DNA of 64,000 nt from Bacillus sp. BA3 (GCA_002835675.1 PIZR01000001.1:598075-662074); one strand, 5' to 3'; shown: positions 17,756-26,723, counted from the first letter of the stretch. The notes: generated by a model from the letters alone, not told the origin. Numbers and translations: made by a program.

Positions 17756-19369
17756 TCAATGCCCCAAAATATCATAAACTACCTTTCCATCAACGATTGT
17801 TAATTGTACCTTTGTATCTGGTATTTCTTCCACGGCTACTTCAAAGAGGTTTCGCTCTAAGACTACAATATCTGCCAGCTTATTTACTTCCAATGTCCCT
17901 AATTCCTGCTCTCTGAATGCACCGTAAGCTGGTCCGACTGTATAAGCTTTCAATGCCTCGGCAAGCGTTATGCGCTCATGTGGATGCCATACCGTTTTTC
18001 TGCTGCTATCGATCCTCGTTACTGCACGATAGATTTGTAGAAGCGGATTGAGGATATCGATTGGGAAGTCCGTTCCAAATGCCAAATTCGCACCGGCTTT
18101 TTGCAATGCATTAATCGAGAAAACATGCTTTTCACGTTCAGTACCAATTCGCTCGGTGTAAACTCCTCTTTCTGACATCGCCAAGTGGTCTGGCTGTATC
18201 GAAGCAGTTACACCAAGCTCTTTGAAACGATGGATATCATCTGGATGAATCACTTCAATGTGTTCGACGGAATGCCGTGAATCTCGTTTGCCATTTGCCT
18301 TTTGCGCTTCCTCATAGGCATCTAAAGCTAGACGAATCGCTCCATCTCCAATCGCATGAAAACGAATGCTGAAGCCCTCATTATCCGCATCAACGACCCA
18401 TTTTTTGATCGTTTCAGGAGGGTAAGACGTTTCACCGCGTGTTTCTGGTTGATCCGCATAAGGCTCGAGTAAATAAGCTGTCCGAGCGGTAATGACGCCA
18501 TCGATAAATTGTTTCAGCCCTGACACAAGGAGTTTATCCGATTGATACGTCTCTCGCAATTGTTTGGAGTGCTCGAGATCGCCATTTAAAGCAGGCCATA
18601 AATGAATGCGCGTTGTTAATTTATCTTTGTCTTCAAATTCTTTGAAAACATTTAGTGATTCTATTGTTTTTAAACCATGTAAGTCGTTGACAGTTGTTAT
18701 CCCAAATCTTGCTGTGTGTGCCAAGAAATTAGAGAAAATTTCATTCTTATGTGTATTTGAAAAATTAAATGCATGACGGATAACTGCATCCATTGCTTTT
18801 TCAAATAGGATGCCATTCGGTTCTCCATTTTCGTCTCTTCCTATAATGCCATAAGAAGGATTTTCCGTATGACGAGTAATATTTGCAATCTCCAATGCTT
18901 TCGTATTCACCCATGCATAATGTCCTTCTGCGTGAAACATGAGTGCTGGACGGTCAGGAAGAATACGATCCAATGAATGTCGAGTCGGTAATTGTTGTGA
19001 ATCCCAATAACCTGCATCCCATGTAAATCCGATTACCCATTGATTTTCCGGTTTTGACTCAGCGAATTCAGAAATCATTTCAAGCGCTTCATCTTCTGAG
19101 CGGGCTGCGAACAGATTGACACTATTTAGTGCAACGGCACCTTGCATAATATGAAGATGGAAATCATGGAACCCAGGCATTATTAATTGGTCCATAAACT
19201 GATACATTTTGGTGTGCTCACCTGCGTAGTGTTTAATTTCTTCCCCAGAACCAATCGCAACAATTTTGTTGTCCATAATTGCAATAGAAGCGGGTTCAGG
19301 TTGGTCGGAAAGACCTGTAAATACAGCATTGCCTGAAATAATTATGTCAGCTAGTCGTTGATCCATCAT
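17756..19369 (-). CDS. amidohydrolase family 3 (YtcJ-like), upstream copy
   Basis: A 537-residue protein closely similar to the amidohydrolase at 14641-16272 along its whole length, with the same HxH (FHDFHLHIM), RFHAIGDGA, HSVEHIEVIHPDD and AFGTDFPID elements. The main divergence is in the middle, around residues 215-250, and at the extreme C-terminus. Start choice lies between ATG 19369 and ATG 19366; GGGAATGATTG is upstream of both. Paired with the permease at 19400-20743 (30 bp gap) it forms one unit of a tandem duplication. Confidence 0.88.
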   Translation of the reverse strand: MMDQRLADIIISGNAVFTGLSDQPEPASIAIMDNKIVAIGSGEEIKHYAGEHTKMYQFMDQLIMPGFHDFHLHIMQGAVALNSVNLFAARSEDEALEMISEFAESKPENQWVIGFTWDAGYWDSQQLPTRHSLDRILPDRPALMFHAEGHYAWVNTKALEIANITRHTENPSYGIIGRDENGEPNGILFEKAMDAVIRHAFNFSNTHKNEIFSNFLAHTARFGITTVNDLHGLKTIESLNVFKEFEDKDKLTTRIHLWPALNGDLEHSKQLRETYQSDKLLVSGLKQFIDGVITARTAYLLEPYADQPETRGETSYPPETIKKWVVDADNEGFSIRFHAIGDGAIRLALDAYEEAQKANGKRDSRHSVEHIEVIHPDDIHRFKELGVTASIQPDHLAMSERGVYTERIGTEREKHVFSINALQKAGANLAFGTDFPIDILNPLLQIYRAVTRIDSSRKTVWHPHERITLAEALKAYTVGPAYGAFREQELGTLEVNKLADIVVLERNLFEVAVEEIPDTKVQLTIVDGKVVYDILGH

Positions 19370-19399
19370 CAATCATTCCCTTCTTTTAGTGCTTTATTA

Positions 19400-20743
19400 T
19401 TAAGCTTCTTCAAAGGCAAGCTCGGGAGGCGGTTGTCTAAACATTTTTGTTAAGTTTAATAGATAAATAAATCCGATTAGAAGCCAAGTTCCACCTAGTA
19501 TTAGTGAATGTTTATCCAGTTTTATAAAAAACAATCCAATTAGTGCTGCTCCAGTAAGCGGGATAATCAAATATTGAATCGTACCTTTAAAAGACCTCTG
19601 TTTCTTTTGTAGAAAATAATAAGAAACAACCGAAAGATTCACAAAGAAAAAGGCAAATAAAGCTCCAAAACTAATAAGCGATACGGCTGTGGTTAGATTT
19701 AAGAAAAGAGCACTTAATGCAACCACACCAATGAGTAAAATATTGAACACAGGTGTCCGGTATTTTGGGGATAGATAGCCGAAGATTTTTTTCGGCAATA
19801 CATTTTCCCTTCCCATCGCATACAAAATACGAGAGGCGCTCGTTCCCGATGCAACGGCTGAGGCAGTGGTGGATGTTAGTCCTACTGCTACAAAGAAGCT
19901 CACAAAAATGTTTCCGCCGATATACATCGCGATCTCTAGATAGGCGGATTCAGGGTTATTGAAAGAATGGAACTCCGGAAAAATTAGTTGAGCAAAATAG
20001 GAACCTGTGATAAATAAAAAACCGCCGATCATCGTTATGAAATAGATCGCTTTTGGCAACGTTTTTGTAGGATCCTTCGTCTCTTCTGATAATGTAGTTA
20101 CTGCATCAAAGCCTAAAAAGCTAAAACATAGTATAGGGATAACAGATAGAAGAGTGGGTACGCTAATTTCAGAATCATAAAAGGGAAGAATTGAAAATAA
20201 TGACCCTGCACCTTTACCTGCAATAAGACCTTTAATGCACAAAATAAAAAATAGCGCAAACAATAAAAATTGCAAGAAAAGCATATACGTATTAAGTTTC
20301 GCTGCTAATTTAATGCCAAGGATGTTGACAGCCGTAATAACCACAATAAATAATATGATCCAAACAAACATCGGAATGGATGGAAAATAAGCTTTCAGTG
20401 AAATTCCTACAATCAGAGCACTGATCATCGGGCTAAATATATAATCAATGATGATTGTCCAACCAACGATGAACCCAAGATGCGGACTTATTGATTTTTG
20501 CGTAAACGTATATGCTGCTCCTGCATTCGGAAACGCTTTCACTAATTGAACATAGCTATAAGCTGTAAATAACATGACAACTAAAGCAATGGCATAAGCC
20601 GTTGGCATCATCCCGTTGGTACTATGTACAGCAACTCCATATGTTGAAAAAAATGTTTTTGGAGCCATGAAAGCCAATCCGAAAAAGACGACATACTTCA
20701 AAGTAAGAGTACGTTTAAGAGTTGCTGAATTCGTATTTTCCAC
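19400..20743 (-). CDS. APC-superfamily amino acid/polyamine permease, upstream copy
   Basis: A 447-residue, roughly 12-segment APC transporter with GLAFMAPKTFFSTYGVA, PNAGAAYTFTQKSISPHLGF and CFSFLGFDAVTTLSEETKDP. GTG start at 20743 with AAGGAGG eight bases before it. It heads a four-gene minus-strand series (permease, amidohydrolase, permease, amidohydrolase) that ends at the terminator near 14600. Exactly the same length as its paralogue at 16316-17659, which favours duplication without gross rearrangement. Confidence 0.9.
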   Translation of the reverse strand: MENTNSATLKRTLTLKYVVFFGLAFMAPKTFFSTYGVAVHSTNGMMPTAYAIALVVMLFTAYSYVQLVKAFPNAGAAYTFTQKSISPHLGFIVGWTIIIDYIFSPMISALIVGISLKAYFPSIPMFVWIILFIVVITAVNILGIKLAAKLNTYMLFLQFLLFALFFILCIKGLIAGKGAGSLFSILPFYDSEISVPTLLSVIPILCFSFLGFDAVTTLSEETKDPTKTLPKAIYFITMIGGFLFITGSYFAQLIFPEFHSFNNPESAYLEIAMYIGGNIFVSFFVAVGLTSTTASAVASGTSASRILYAMGRENVLPKKIFGYLSPKYRTPVFNILLIGVVALSALFLNLTTAVSLISFGALFAFFFVNLSVVSYYFLQKKQRSFKGTIQYLIIPLTGAALIGLFFIKLDKHSLILGGTWLLIGFIYLLNLTKMFRQPPPELAFEEA

Positions 20744-21184
20744 AAATCAATCCTCCTTGTGAATGTCTTGGCTAAAGACGTGGATAAAATTCATTAAAGC
20801 GGACATGGTAAATAGATGGATTATTCTGAATATTAAATTGGTAATTCCATATATTTATAGGCAATGGAAAAAGTATTCACCTGTGAACGAAATAGCTGCC
20901 ATGACAGGATGGTGTTTAAGTGTTTTCATAATTTCTCTTTAGTGCTTTCCTCGAAGCGGACGCATGGAGGAGTTGGTAGTGAAAGAGTAGAAAAACGAAA
21001 GGAACGCCATCAAAACGGATTATCTTTTTTTTGATTTTAAATTTTTTAATAAATGGCATCACTCCTTAGTACAAAGTTATTTTTAAATAATGCCTTGCTA
21101 TTTCATTTAGGAAAGCATCACTCCATTCAGTATGTATAAATCCATTATAAAGTCTCGTCTAACACCAGAGTAAACAGTTAATAT
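20744..21184. other. non-coding leader region of the permease/amidohydrolase operon
   Basis: No gene was found. On the minus strand a possible promoter has TATAAT at 21149-21144 and TTTACT at 21174-21169 with a wide 19-bp spacing, which would leave a leader of about 400 bases. The decamer GCATCACTCC occurs twice, near 21055 and 21115. Confidence 0.35.
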
Positions 21185-21236
21185 ACAAAAAAAACAGCCC
21201 TGAAATGATAATATTTTCATTTCGAAGGCTGTTTAC
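21185..21236 (-). terminator. terminator of the MerR gene
   Basis: On the minus strand AAACAGCC...GAAATGA pairs with TCATTTC...GGGCTGTTT and is followed by a T run. Confidence 0.85.
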
Positions 21237-21238
21237 TG

Positions 21239-22102
21239 TTAGTTTACTTTATCATGAATCGGAATTTGTATTTCATAATAAGCTTCATCATATTGATCAG
21301 TCAGAGAAACGTCAACCTGCATAATTCGAAAGGCATCACCAGTAATAACATAGCCATGAGTATCGCAATAATGGAGTAGCTTTTTTAGCTGGGTAAGCAT
21401 TTTCTCCCTTGTGAGTCCTCCATAGTAGGAACATAAAAATTGCCCTTTTTCAATTTTTTGGGTTGGTTGGTCTGACTCTCCATCCTGAACAAGAATGAAT
21501 AATTGAGATTGATAGGCACTTAGGTTACCGGTAAAGTCAGATGATTGACAAATTATATCAAAGTAATCTTTCTTGATGAAATCTCCAAATTTATTGCTGG
21601 CTAAAGCAGGAATGATTCCACCAATCCTGTTTTCCAGCTCCAAGAATCCAAGAAATAGATTTTCTGTATCCTCCCAACTTACCGGCCTGGCTAGCTGGAT
21701 GTATTCCCGTTCGTCAAATTGTTTTATCACAATATCCGAATTCCTGTAACTGTTTGTGAAATGTTCAATATTGTATAATCGAGTCATCAATATATTATGG
21801 ATATCTTGCAATTTCTTAATTTCTTCCTGTATATTTGCCATTGATTCTTTAAGTGATTGAACCGACTTTTTGACATTGCGATTCGTAAGAAATTGCTTGA
21901 TTTCCCCTAAGGTAAACCCGATTCCCCTTAATTCTTTTATCGTTCCGAGAACTTCATACTGGGAAATGGAGTAATAACGATAGCCAGTTTCAGGGTCAAT
22001 ATGATAGGGCTTTAGCAATCCAATTTTATCGTAATGACGCAATGTATCTACCGTTACGCTTCGCAACTTCGCCATTTCACCTATACTCAGCTTATTTTGC
22101 AT
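21239..22102 (-). CDS. MerR-family regulator with GyrI-like effector domain
   Basis: A 287-residue regulator. Residues 4-73 are a MerR winged helix (SIGEMAKLRSVTVDTLRHYD, then GYRYYSISQYEVL). Residues 78-110 form a probable antiparallel coiled coil for dimerisation. The C-terminal part from about 125 resembles the GyrI/effector-binding domain of BmrR and BltR, which sense bulky hydrophobic drugs. ATG with AGGAG upstream. Such proteins usually activate an adjacent efflux gene; none is adjacent here, and the next gene (DinB-like, opposite strand) is not a transporter. Its target is therefore unclear. Confidence 0.9.
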   Translation of the reverse strand: MQNKLSIGEMAKLRSVTVDTLRHYDKIGLLKPYHIDPETGYRYYSISQYEVLGTIKELRGIGFTLGEIKQFLTNRNVKKSVQSLKESMANIQEEIKKLQDIHNILMTRLYNIEHFTNSYRNSDIVIKQFDEREYIQLARPVSWEDTENLFLGFLELENRIGGIIPALASNKFGDFIKKDYFDIICQSSDFTGNLSAYQSQLFILVQDGESDQPTQKIEKGQFLCSYYGGLTREKMLTQLKKLLHYCDTHGYVITGDAFRIMQVDVSLTDQYDEAYYEIQIPIHDKVN

Positions 22103-22464
22103 GGCTTTATCTCCTAACCAACTCTGAATTTATCTATATTAATAACATGATTACCCCTTATTATAAAGTAGTGATTCTTGTTGTGTATAGCTAGTAGTAG
22201 GATGACTTGTAGAGCATTGAACTTCCAGGTTTAAGTCGAATAATGGTCTGCAATGTAATGGACGTGGGTTATCCATTACAACTCTCGAAGGATGGGAATA
22301 TACGAATTTAAAGGAAGTAAAAGCACAGTTCAACATTTTTCCTGGAAGCTTGTAACAGAAAACTCCAGGAGGCACAAAAATGATTAAAACCAATTTATAT
22401 ATAAAGTCATGACGGTCAAAGACTAAAATTTTAGTTTCAAAATGAACTGGATTACATGAGTAAT
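22103..22464. other. intergenic region without a supported gene
   Basis: Short open stretches exist on both strands, for example an 80-codon minus-strand frame at 22151-22393, but none has a ribosome-binding site or family resemblance. The segment next to 22102 should hold the MerR promoter. Confidence 0.35.
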
Positions 22465-22493
22465 TTGTAATGAGGGAACATATGTTTTATAAT
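22465..22493 (+). promoter_or_regulatory. sigma-A promoter of the DinB-like gene
   Basis: TTGTAA at 22465-22470 and TATAAT at 22488-22493, spaced by 17 bp and 44 bp before the ATG. Confidence 0.75.
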
Positions 22494-22537
22494 GTGCTTT
22501 GAGTAGGTAATTATCTATCGGATAGAGGAGGTATTAT

Positions 22538-23041
22538 ATGTATTGTACAATTTCGGATTTTATTAAAGAATGGAATAAAGAAGCAATACTGACTCAGAAT
22601 GTTTTGGATAGTTTGACAGATGATTCATTAGAACAACAAGTTTATCCCGAAGGTCGCACTTTAGGAAGAATTGCGTGGCATTTCACCACGAATATTCCAG
22701 ATTATCTAGCTCATTTCGGTTTAAAGATGGACCGTATAGAAAGTTCGGAAAACGTTCCATCTTCAGCTCAGGAAATTGCTATCACTTTTAAAAATGTAAG
22801 TTCTCACGCAGCCAAAATTATTGAACAACAATGGACAGACGCATCCCTAGAGCAAATACAAGAAGCGTTTGGTAGACAGGAAACAAATGCTTCCATCCTT
22901 ATGGGGCTAATCAAGCATATTGTTCATCATCGCGGACAAGTGACGGTTCTGATGCGTCAAGCAGGAATAAAACCTTATGGGGTTTATGGACCGCCTAAAG
23001 AAGATTGGATTCATCTAGGTGTTGAGAGTCCACCACTTTAA
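22538..23041 (+). CDS. DinB-family protein
   Basis: A 167-residue four-helix-bundle protein of the DinB/YfiT type. The three expected histidine ligands appear as one in IAWHFTTN and two in the HIVHHRGQVTVLMRQAG motif. Members are often divalent-metal-binding, and some act as thiol-dependent transferases or hydrolases; the activity of this one is unknown. Strong AGAGGAGG site, own promoter and own terminator, so it is monocistronic. Confidence 0.88.
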   Translation: MYCTISDFIKEWNKEAILTQNVLDSLTDDSLEQQVYPEGRTLGRIAWHFTTNIPDYLAHFGLKMDRIESSENVPSSAQEIAITFKNVSSHAAKIIEQQWTDASLEQIQEAFGRQETNASILMGLIKHIVHHRGQVTVLMRQAGIKPYGVYGPPKEDWIHLGVESPPL

Positions 23042-23125
23042 TAACTTATGCATGCTTACGTAATGCCCTAAACTAACGGGGGATTTGCGAATAAGTAAAC
23101 CCAGTTCTCACTTTTATAATTGAGT

Positions 23126-23155
23126 AAAAAAGCATCCTTTGAAGGGTGCTTTTTT
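23126..23155 (+). terminator. terminator of the DinB-like gene
   Basis: AAAAAAGCA(T)CCTTT pairs with AGGG(T)GCTTTTTT around a GA turn. Confidence 0.9.
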
Positions 23156-23280
23156 GCTAAAGAAGGGTTTAAATGGCATTTTCCTTTTTTTCAATTAAAG
23201 CTATTAAAGTAAAAGAAAAGGTGCAATAGATTACAGCCTTACCTTTGAATAGGCTATGTTAAACCATTATTGCAGAATAG

Positions 23281-23427
23281 TTCTTTAGTAGTATAATTTA
23301 TAATTATGCTATTATTAAGCCACCCTATCCTGAGCGCCCCACCGTAATTGCCACAACCACCGGCACAACTGTATCCGTCAATGATGAGGAATTAATAAAA
23401 AGACGAGATCTTTACCAAATCAATTAA
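23281..23427 (+). pseudogene. 3-prime gene fragment, unidentified
   Basis: An open stretch of 48 codons without any usual start codon. It ends IKPPYPERPTVIATTTGTTV, then SVNDEELIKRRDLYQIN and a TAA. Its composition is protein-like and unlike the AT-rich surroundings, which suggests the tail of a deleted gene. The family is not recognised. Confidence 0.35.
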
Positions 23428-23615
23428 AGATGACCGAATTTGTATAGTTATAGTGCAGGCCTTATAAATATCAGTATTTTGTTGAAAAATGTCGTTATTT
23501 GCGAATATCATTATCGTCATTTCTGAGATATTATTATATTGAATGTACTTTAATACATTGAAGTGATAATGCAACTTTTATGTCGGGGCTCAACTTAGCG
23601 AGTGGGGGAAAATAA

Positions 23616-24263
23616 ATGAGTGTAATCATCGAGAACAAACAGGAAAACTATGCTCATATGGAAGATGTAATGTTGGTTGGGAAAATCCATAATGGTGATG
23701 AAGATGCACTGGACTTTTTAATTAAAAAATACAGATGTGTCGTTCAATCAAGTGCTTTGAAGTATTTTTTAACGGGTGGAGATAAGGAAGACGTCTTTCA
23801 GGAAGGGATGATTGGACTATACAAGGCCATTCGGGACTACAAGAATTGCAAAAAATCGTCTTTCAGGTCATTTGCGGAACTGTGCATTTCAAGACAAATC
23901 ATAACTGCTGTTAAAGCGGCTATTTGCCAAAAGCATTCTCCCTTAAATAATTATGTTTCATTGTATAAGCCTATCTATCAAGGGGAGTCGGAGCAGTACC
24001 TAATTGATCTAATCCCTGAACAGAGACAAAATGACCCAGTTACGATCTTAATAAAATCAGAAGAAATTTGCGATATTGAGGTAATTTTAACAAAAGTCCT
24101 TAGTGATTTGGAAATTAGTGTTGTTGACTTGTACCTGGAAGGAAAAACTTATTTTGAAATATCAAAGGAATTGAATGTTCAAAAAAAGACGATCGATAAT
24201 GCACTTCAGCGGGTAAAAAGGAAGTTGGAGCGCTACTTCGAGTCCAGGAGGTTGGAAGCATAA
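23616..24263 (+). CDS. sigma-70 family factor, SigH-like
   Basis: A 215-residue sigma factor with region 2 (DALDFLIKKYR, then GDKEDVFQEGMIGLYKAIRD) and region 4 (LEGKTYFEISKELNVQKKTI, then DNALQRVKRKLER). Segments such as FAELCISRQIITAVK and HSPLNNYVSLYKPIY are characteristic of sporulation sigma factor SigH. The spacing and length fit SigH (about 218), but it sits away from the usual sigH neighbourhood and lacks its neighbours, so it may be a second, diverged SigH-type factor (inference). Start ATG after GTGGGGGAA. Own terminator at 24284-24318. Confidence 0.87.
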   Translation: MSVIIENKQENYAHMEDVMLVGKIHNGDEDALDFLIKKYRCVVQSSALKYFLTGGDKEDVFQEGMIGLYKAIRDYKNCKKSSFRSFAELCISRQIITAVKAAICQKHSPLNNYVSLYKPIYQGESEQYLIDLIPEQRQNDPVTILIKSEEICDIEVILTKVLSDLEISVVDLYLEGKTYFEISKELNVQKKTIDNALQRVKRKLERYFESRRLEA

Positions 24264-24283
24264 TCACTATAATCATTAAACAT

Positions 24284-24318
24284 AAAGAATCTATTCAATT
24301 CTGAATGGGTTCTTTTTT
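24284..24318 (+). terminator. terminator of the sigma factor gene
   Basis: AAGAATCTATTCA pairs imperfectly with TGAATGGGTTCTT and is followed by TTTT. Confidence 0.75.
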
Positions 24319-24402
24319 CATAATTAGTCTACTTGAATTTTCAAATCTATCCTTATCAATGTATCAACAAAAAAATTTTATACAAGAAAAAGGGGTGACA
24401 AT

Positions 24403-24474
24403 ATGTTGTTTGTAAGGTGTAAGTTGCCCGAAAATCAATGTTATCAAACAATTGATAGAAATGAAGCAGCCTGA
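24403..24474 (+). CDS. possible 23-residue leader peptide
   Basis: A 23-codon frame with a strong ribosome-binding site (AAAGGGGTGA, five bases before ATG). It begins MLFVRCKLPE, contains two cysteines and matches nothing known to me. Its last codons and stop form the 5-prime arm of the terminator at 24460-24498, the geometry of a translated attenuator. No promoter was pinned down for it. Confidence 0.3.
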   Translation: MLFVRCKLPENQCYQTIDRNEAA

Positions 24475-24498
24475 TTAAATGGAGGTGCTTCATTTTTT
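24460..24498 (+). terminator. terminator overlapping the end of the 23-codon frame
   Basis: AATGAAGCA(G)CCT pairs with AGGTGCTTCATT around a ten-base loop and is followed by TTTTTT. It lies upstream of the sorbitol operon promoter. Confidence 0.8.
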
Positions 24499-24533
24499 TG
24501 TGCTTTTTCGATGGATAATAGGCCCACAAATCT

Positions 24534-24651
24534 GCACAAATGACATAATATTTTTAAAATTTGCACAAGTGGAATTTTTTTGTTGACGTAGCTATTTTTG
24601 TAAGCGTATACTAAACTCAATAAAGCACAAATGATTTCATGCGCACAAATG
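24534..24651 (+). promoter_or_regulatory. four GCACAARTG repeats, candidate SorC/GutR operators
   Basis: GCACAAATG at 24534-24542, GCACAAGTG at 24563-24571, GCACAAATG at 24625-24633 and GCACAAATG at 24643-24651. Two lie upstream of the -35 box and two between the -10 box and the start codon. The last copy forms the palindrome GCACAAATGTGC. The layout fits autoregulation by the SorC-type regulator encoded just downstream. Confidence 0.65.
24583..24612 (+). promoter_or_regulatory. promoter of the sorbitol operon
   Basis: TTGACG at 24583-24588 and TATACT at 24607-24612 with an 18-bp spacer, framed on both sides by the GCACAARTG repeats. Confidence 0.7.
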
Positions 24652-24678
24652 TGCACATCGGAAAGGGTGAGGGACTAA

Positions 24679-25653
24679 ATGGATAAAAGAGAAGAAAAAA
24701 GACTCTTAGTTAAAATTGCACAAATGTATTATGAAGAAGATATGACACAAGGTGCCATTTCAAAAGAATTAGGTATATACCGAACTTCCGTCAGCAGACT
24801 TTTAAAAAAAGCAAGGGAAGATGGAGTAGTTAAAATTACTGTCAGCAGCGATATTGATGGAGCTTTTGAATTGGAACGTCAATTGGAAAAGTTGTTTGGC
24901 TTAAAAGAAGTAATTATCGTTCCTGAAAAAAGAGACAGTAGCGAACTGGATAAAAAGAAAGTGGTAGCGATGGCCGGGGCTGAATTACTAAAACGGATTA
25001 TTAAAGACGGCGATGTCGTAGGCTGTGCCTGGGGAAGCACAATGGCCAGTCTGATCGGTGAATTTACGAACGCCGGTAAAAAAGACGCTCATTTTGTCCC
25101 TTTAGTAGGCGGGCCTGGACCTATGGATACGAAGCATCACGTCAATAGAATTGTTTATAATATTGCAGAAGATTTTGGGGGAACTTCTTATTTTATTGAT
25201 GCTGCGGCAGTAGTGGAAAAAAAGGAGACAAAGGATGACATTGTTCAATCTCACTACTTCAATAAAATAACGGAGCTTTGGGACAACTTAACAATTGCAG
25301 TAGTAGGGATTGGAAACCCAAACCAATCATCTAATTTAGTCTGGGCCGGCTTTTGCGGCAATCGGGAAATTGAAGATTTAAATCAACAAGGTGCCATAGG
25401 TGATATCTGCTCACGATTTTATGATATAGATGGAAACCTGATACAATCTGACTTATCTGATCGAACAATAGCCATTGAGCTGGAAAAACTAAAAAATATT
25501 CCATACTCAATCGGTATTGCAGAGTCTGTTGAAAAAGCTCCTTCCATTATTGGGGGATTAAGAGGAGGATACATCAACACTCTGATCACCACTGAGGAAA
25601 CGGCAAATGAAATCATTGAAATCATCGAAGAAAATGGAACATCCTTATCTTAG
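24679..25653 (+). CDS. SorC/DeoR-type sugar-binding transcriptional regulator
   Basis: A 324-residue regulator. The helix-turn-helix spans about residues 17-48 (MTQGAISKELGIYRTSVSRL). A sugar-binding SorC C-terminal domain runs from about 60 to the end, with GCAWGSTMA, FVPLVGGPGPM and the late GGLRGGYINTLITTEETA. This family binds a phosphorylated sugar and switches the adjacent operon. As first gene of the sorbitol PTS operon it most likely responds to sorbitol 6-phosphate (inference). Start ATG after AAAGGGTGAGG. Its own promoter region contains four candidate operators. Confidence 0.92.
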   Translation: MDKREEKRLLVKIAQMYYEEDMTQGAISKELGIYRTSVSRLLKKAREDGVVKITVSSDIDGAFELERQLEKLFGLKEVIIVPEKRDSSELDKKKVVAMAGAELLKRIIKDGDVVGCAWGSTMASLIGEFTNAGKKDAHFVPLVGGPGPMDTKHHVNRIVYNIAEDFGGTSYFIDAAAVVEKKETKDDIVQSHYFNKITELWDNLTIAVVGIGNPNQSSNLVWAGFCGNREIEDLNQQGAIGDICSRFYDIDGNLIQSDLSDRTIAIELEKLKNIPYSIGIAESVEKAPSIIGGLRGGYINTLITTEETANEIIEIIEENGTSLS

Positions 25654-25721
25654 AAAGTATGAATTTAATTATCTGATTGTAACGGAATCAAGATGTAAGA
25701 TTATGAAAAGAGGAAATGAAA

Positions 25722-26144
25722 ATGCTATGGTATGTCATTATATTAATTGGCTTTTCTTGGCTCCTTCAAAGCATTTTTGGATTTTTGCAAATCAAGCATT
25801 TCAATAAAAAGTATGCAGAGTTGAGAAAGCTTGGAAGGGTCGCTATTGGGAAAAAAACGGGACTTATTAAATCAGGCACGGTCGTCATGTTTGCAATTGA
25901 CCGAAAAAACAACATTTTGAAAGCCTCCAAAATGCAGGGAGTAACCGTGCTTTCAAGAGTAGGGAACTTAAAAGGATTTGAAGGGAAAAATCTCTTACAC
26001 CTCGGTGAAGAGGATTTTAATAAAGTAAATAAGTTAACAAGGTTAGCCATTGAGGATGCACTGAACAGCTATCATATTATCTCTAAGGGAGGTGAATTGA
26101 AGGTTAAGAAAGGCTGGATTGATTTACTTTTATCAAAAAAATAG
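25722..26144 (+). CDS. gutM: glucitol operon activator GutM
   Basis: A 140-residue protein of the GutM/SrlM family. It has an N-terminal hydrophobic segment (WYVIILIGFSWLLQSIFGFL), then a small basic domain with GRVAIGKKTG and LGEEDFNKVNKLTRLAIEDA. In enteric bacteria GutM is an accessory activator of the glucitol operon. The ATG at 25722 was preferred to 25716, which is too close to the AGAGGA site. It lies between the regulator and the PTS genes, the usual place. Confidence 0.88.
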   Translation: MLWYVIILIGFSWLLQSIFGFLQIKHFNKKYAELRKLGRVAIGKKTGLIKSGTVVMFAIDRKNNILKASKMQGVTVLSRVGNLKGFEGKNLLHLGEEDFNKVNKLTRLAIEDALNSYHIISKGGELKVKKGWIDLLLSKK

Positions 26145-26164
26145 GAATTATTGAGGTGAATTGA

Positions 26165-26710
26165 ATGGATTGGCTTACAAATGCAGCAGATGGCTTTATG
26201 AATTTATTTAGAGCAGGTGCCGAAACTTTTGTCGATTTAGTAACAGATATTGTTCCACTCCTTATCATGCTTTTAGTTGCAATGAATGCCCTTATACGGT
26301 TGGTTGGAGAAGAAAGAGTGGAACTGATCGCGAAGAAATCGAGTAAGAACCCACTTACAAGATATTTTGTTCTTCCGGTAATTGGGACGTTCGCTTTGGC
26401 AAATCCAATGACATTATCACTTGGGAAATTTTTGCCGGAAAAATACAAACCAAGCTATTATGCTGCTGCTTCTTATTCCTGCCACACTCATAACGGACTT
26501 TTTCCACACGTTAATCCAGGAGAGCTGTTCGTATTCTTGGGAATTGCTGCAGGAATTACAGCACTGGGATTTGAAACAACAGAACTAGCCCTTCGTTACT
26601 TCTTGGTGGGGATTTTCACAAATTTTTTAAGAGGTTGGGTAACAGATTTAACAACCTATTATGTATCTAAACAGCAAGGCGTTAAATTGAAAGAAACAGT
26701 GGATCTCTAA
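26165..26710 (+). CDS. srlA: PTS glucitol/sorbitol transporter, IIC component
   Basis: A 181-residue membrane protein with about four transmembrane segments. Recognisable IIC-glucitol stretches are [39 protein letters not shown] and [19 protein letters not shown]. It forms part of the membrane channel for sorbitol uptake with phosphorylation. Start ATG follows TTGAGGTGA. Only 13 bp separate it from srlE, so the two are cotranscribed and probably translationally linked. Confidence 0.95.
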   Translation: MDWLTNAADGFMNLFRAGAETFVDLVTDIVPLLIMLLVAMNALIRLVGEERVELIAKKSSKNPLTRYFVLPVIGTFALANPMTLSLGKFLPEKYKPSYYAAASYSCHTHNGLFPHVNPGELFVFLGIAAGITALGFETTELALRYFLVGIFTNFLRGWVTDLTTYYVSKQQGVKLKETVDL

Positions 26711-26723
26711 GGAGGGGAAAGGA

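Noticed and set aside
14641..20743. Composite transposon or IS involvement in the duplicated permease/amidohydrolase units
   Set aside because: No transposase, terminal inverted repeats or target duplications were seen at the boundaries; simple tandem duplication suffices.
22151..22393. 80-codon minus-strand frame between MerR and DinB genes
   Set aside because: No ribosome-binding site, no family resemblance, and its codon content looks random.
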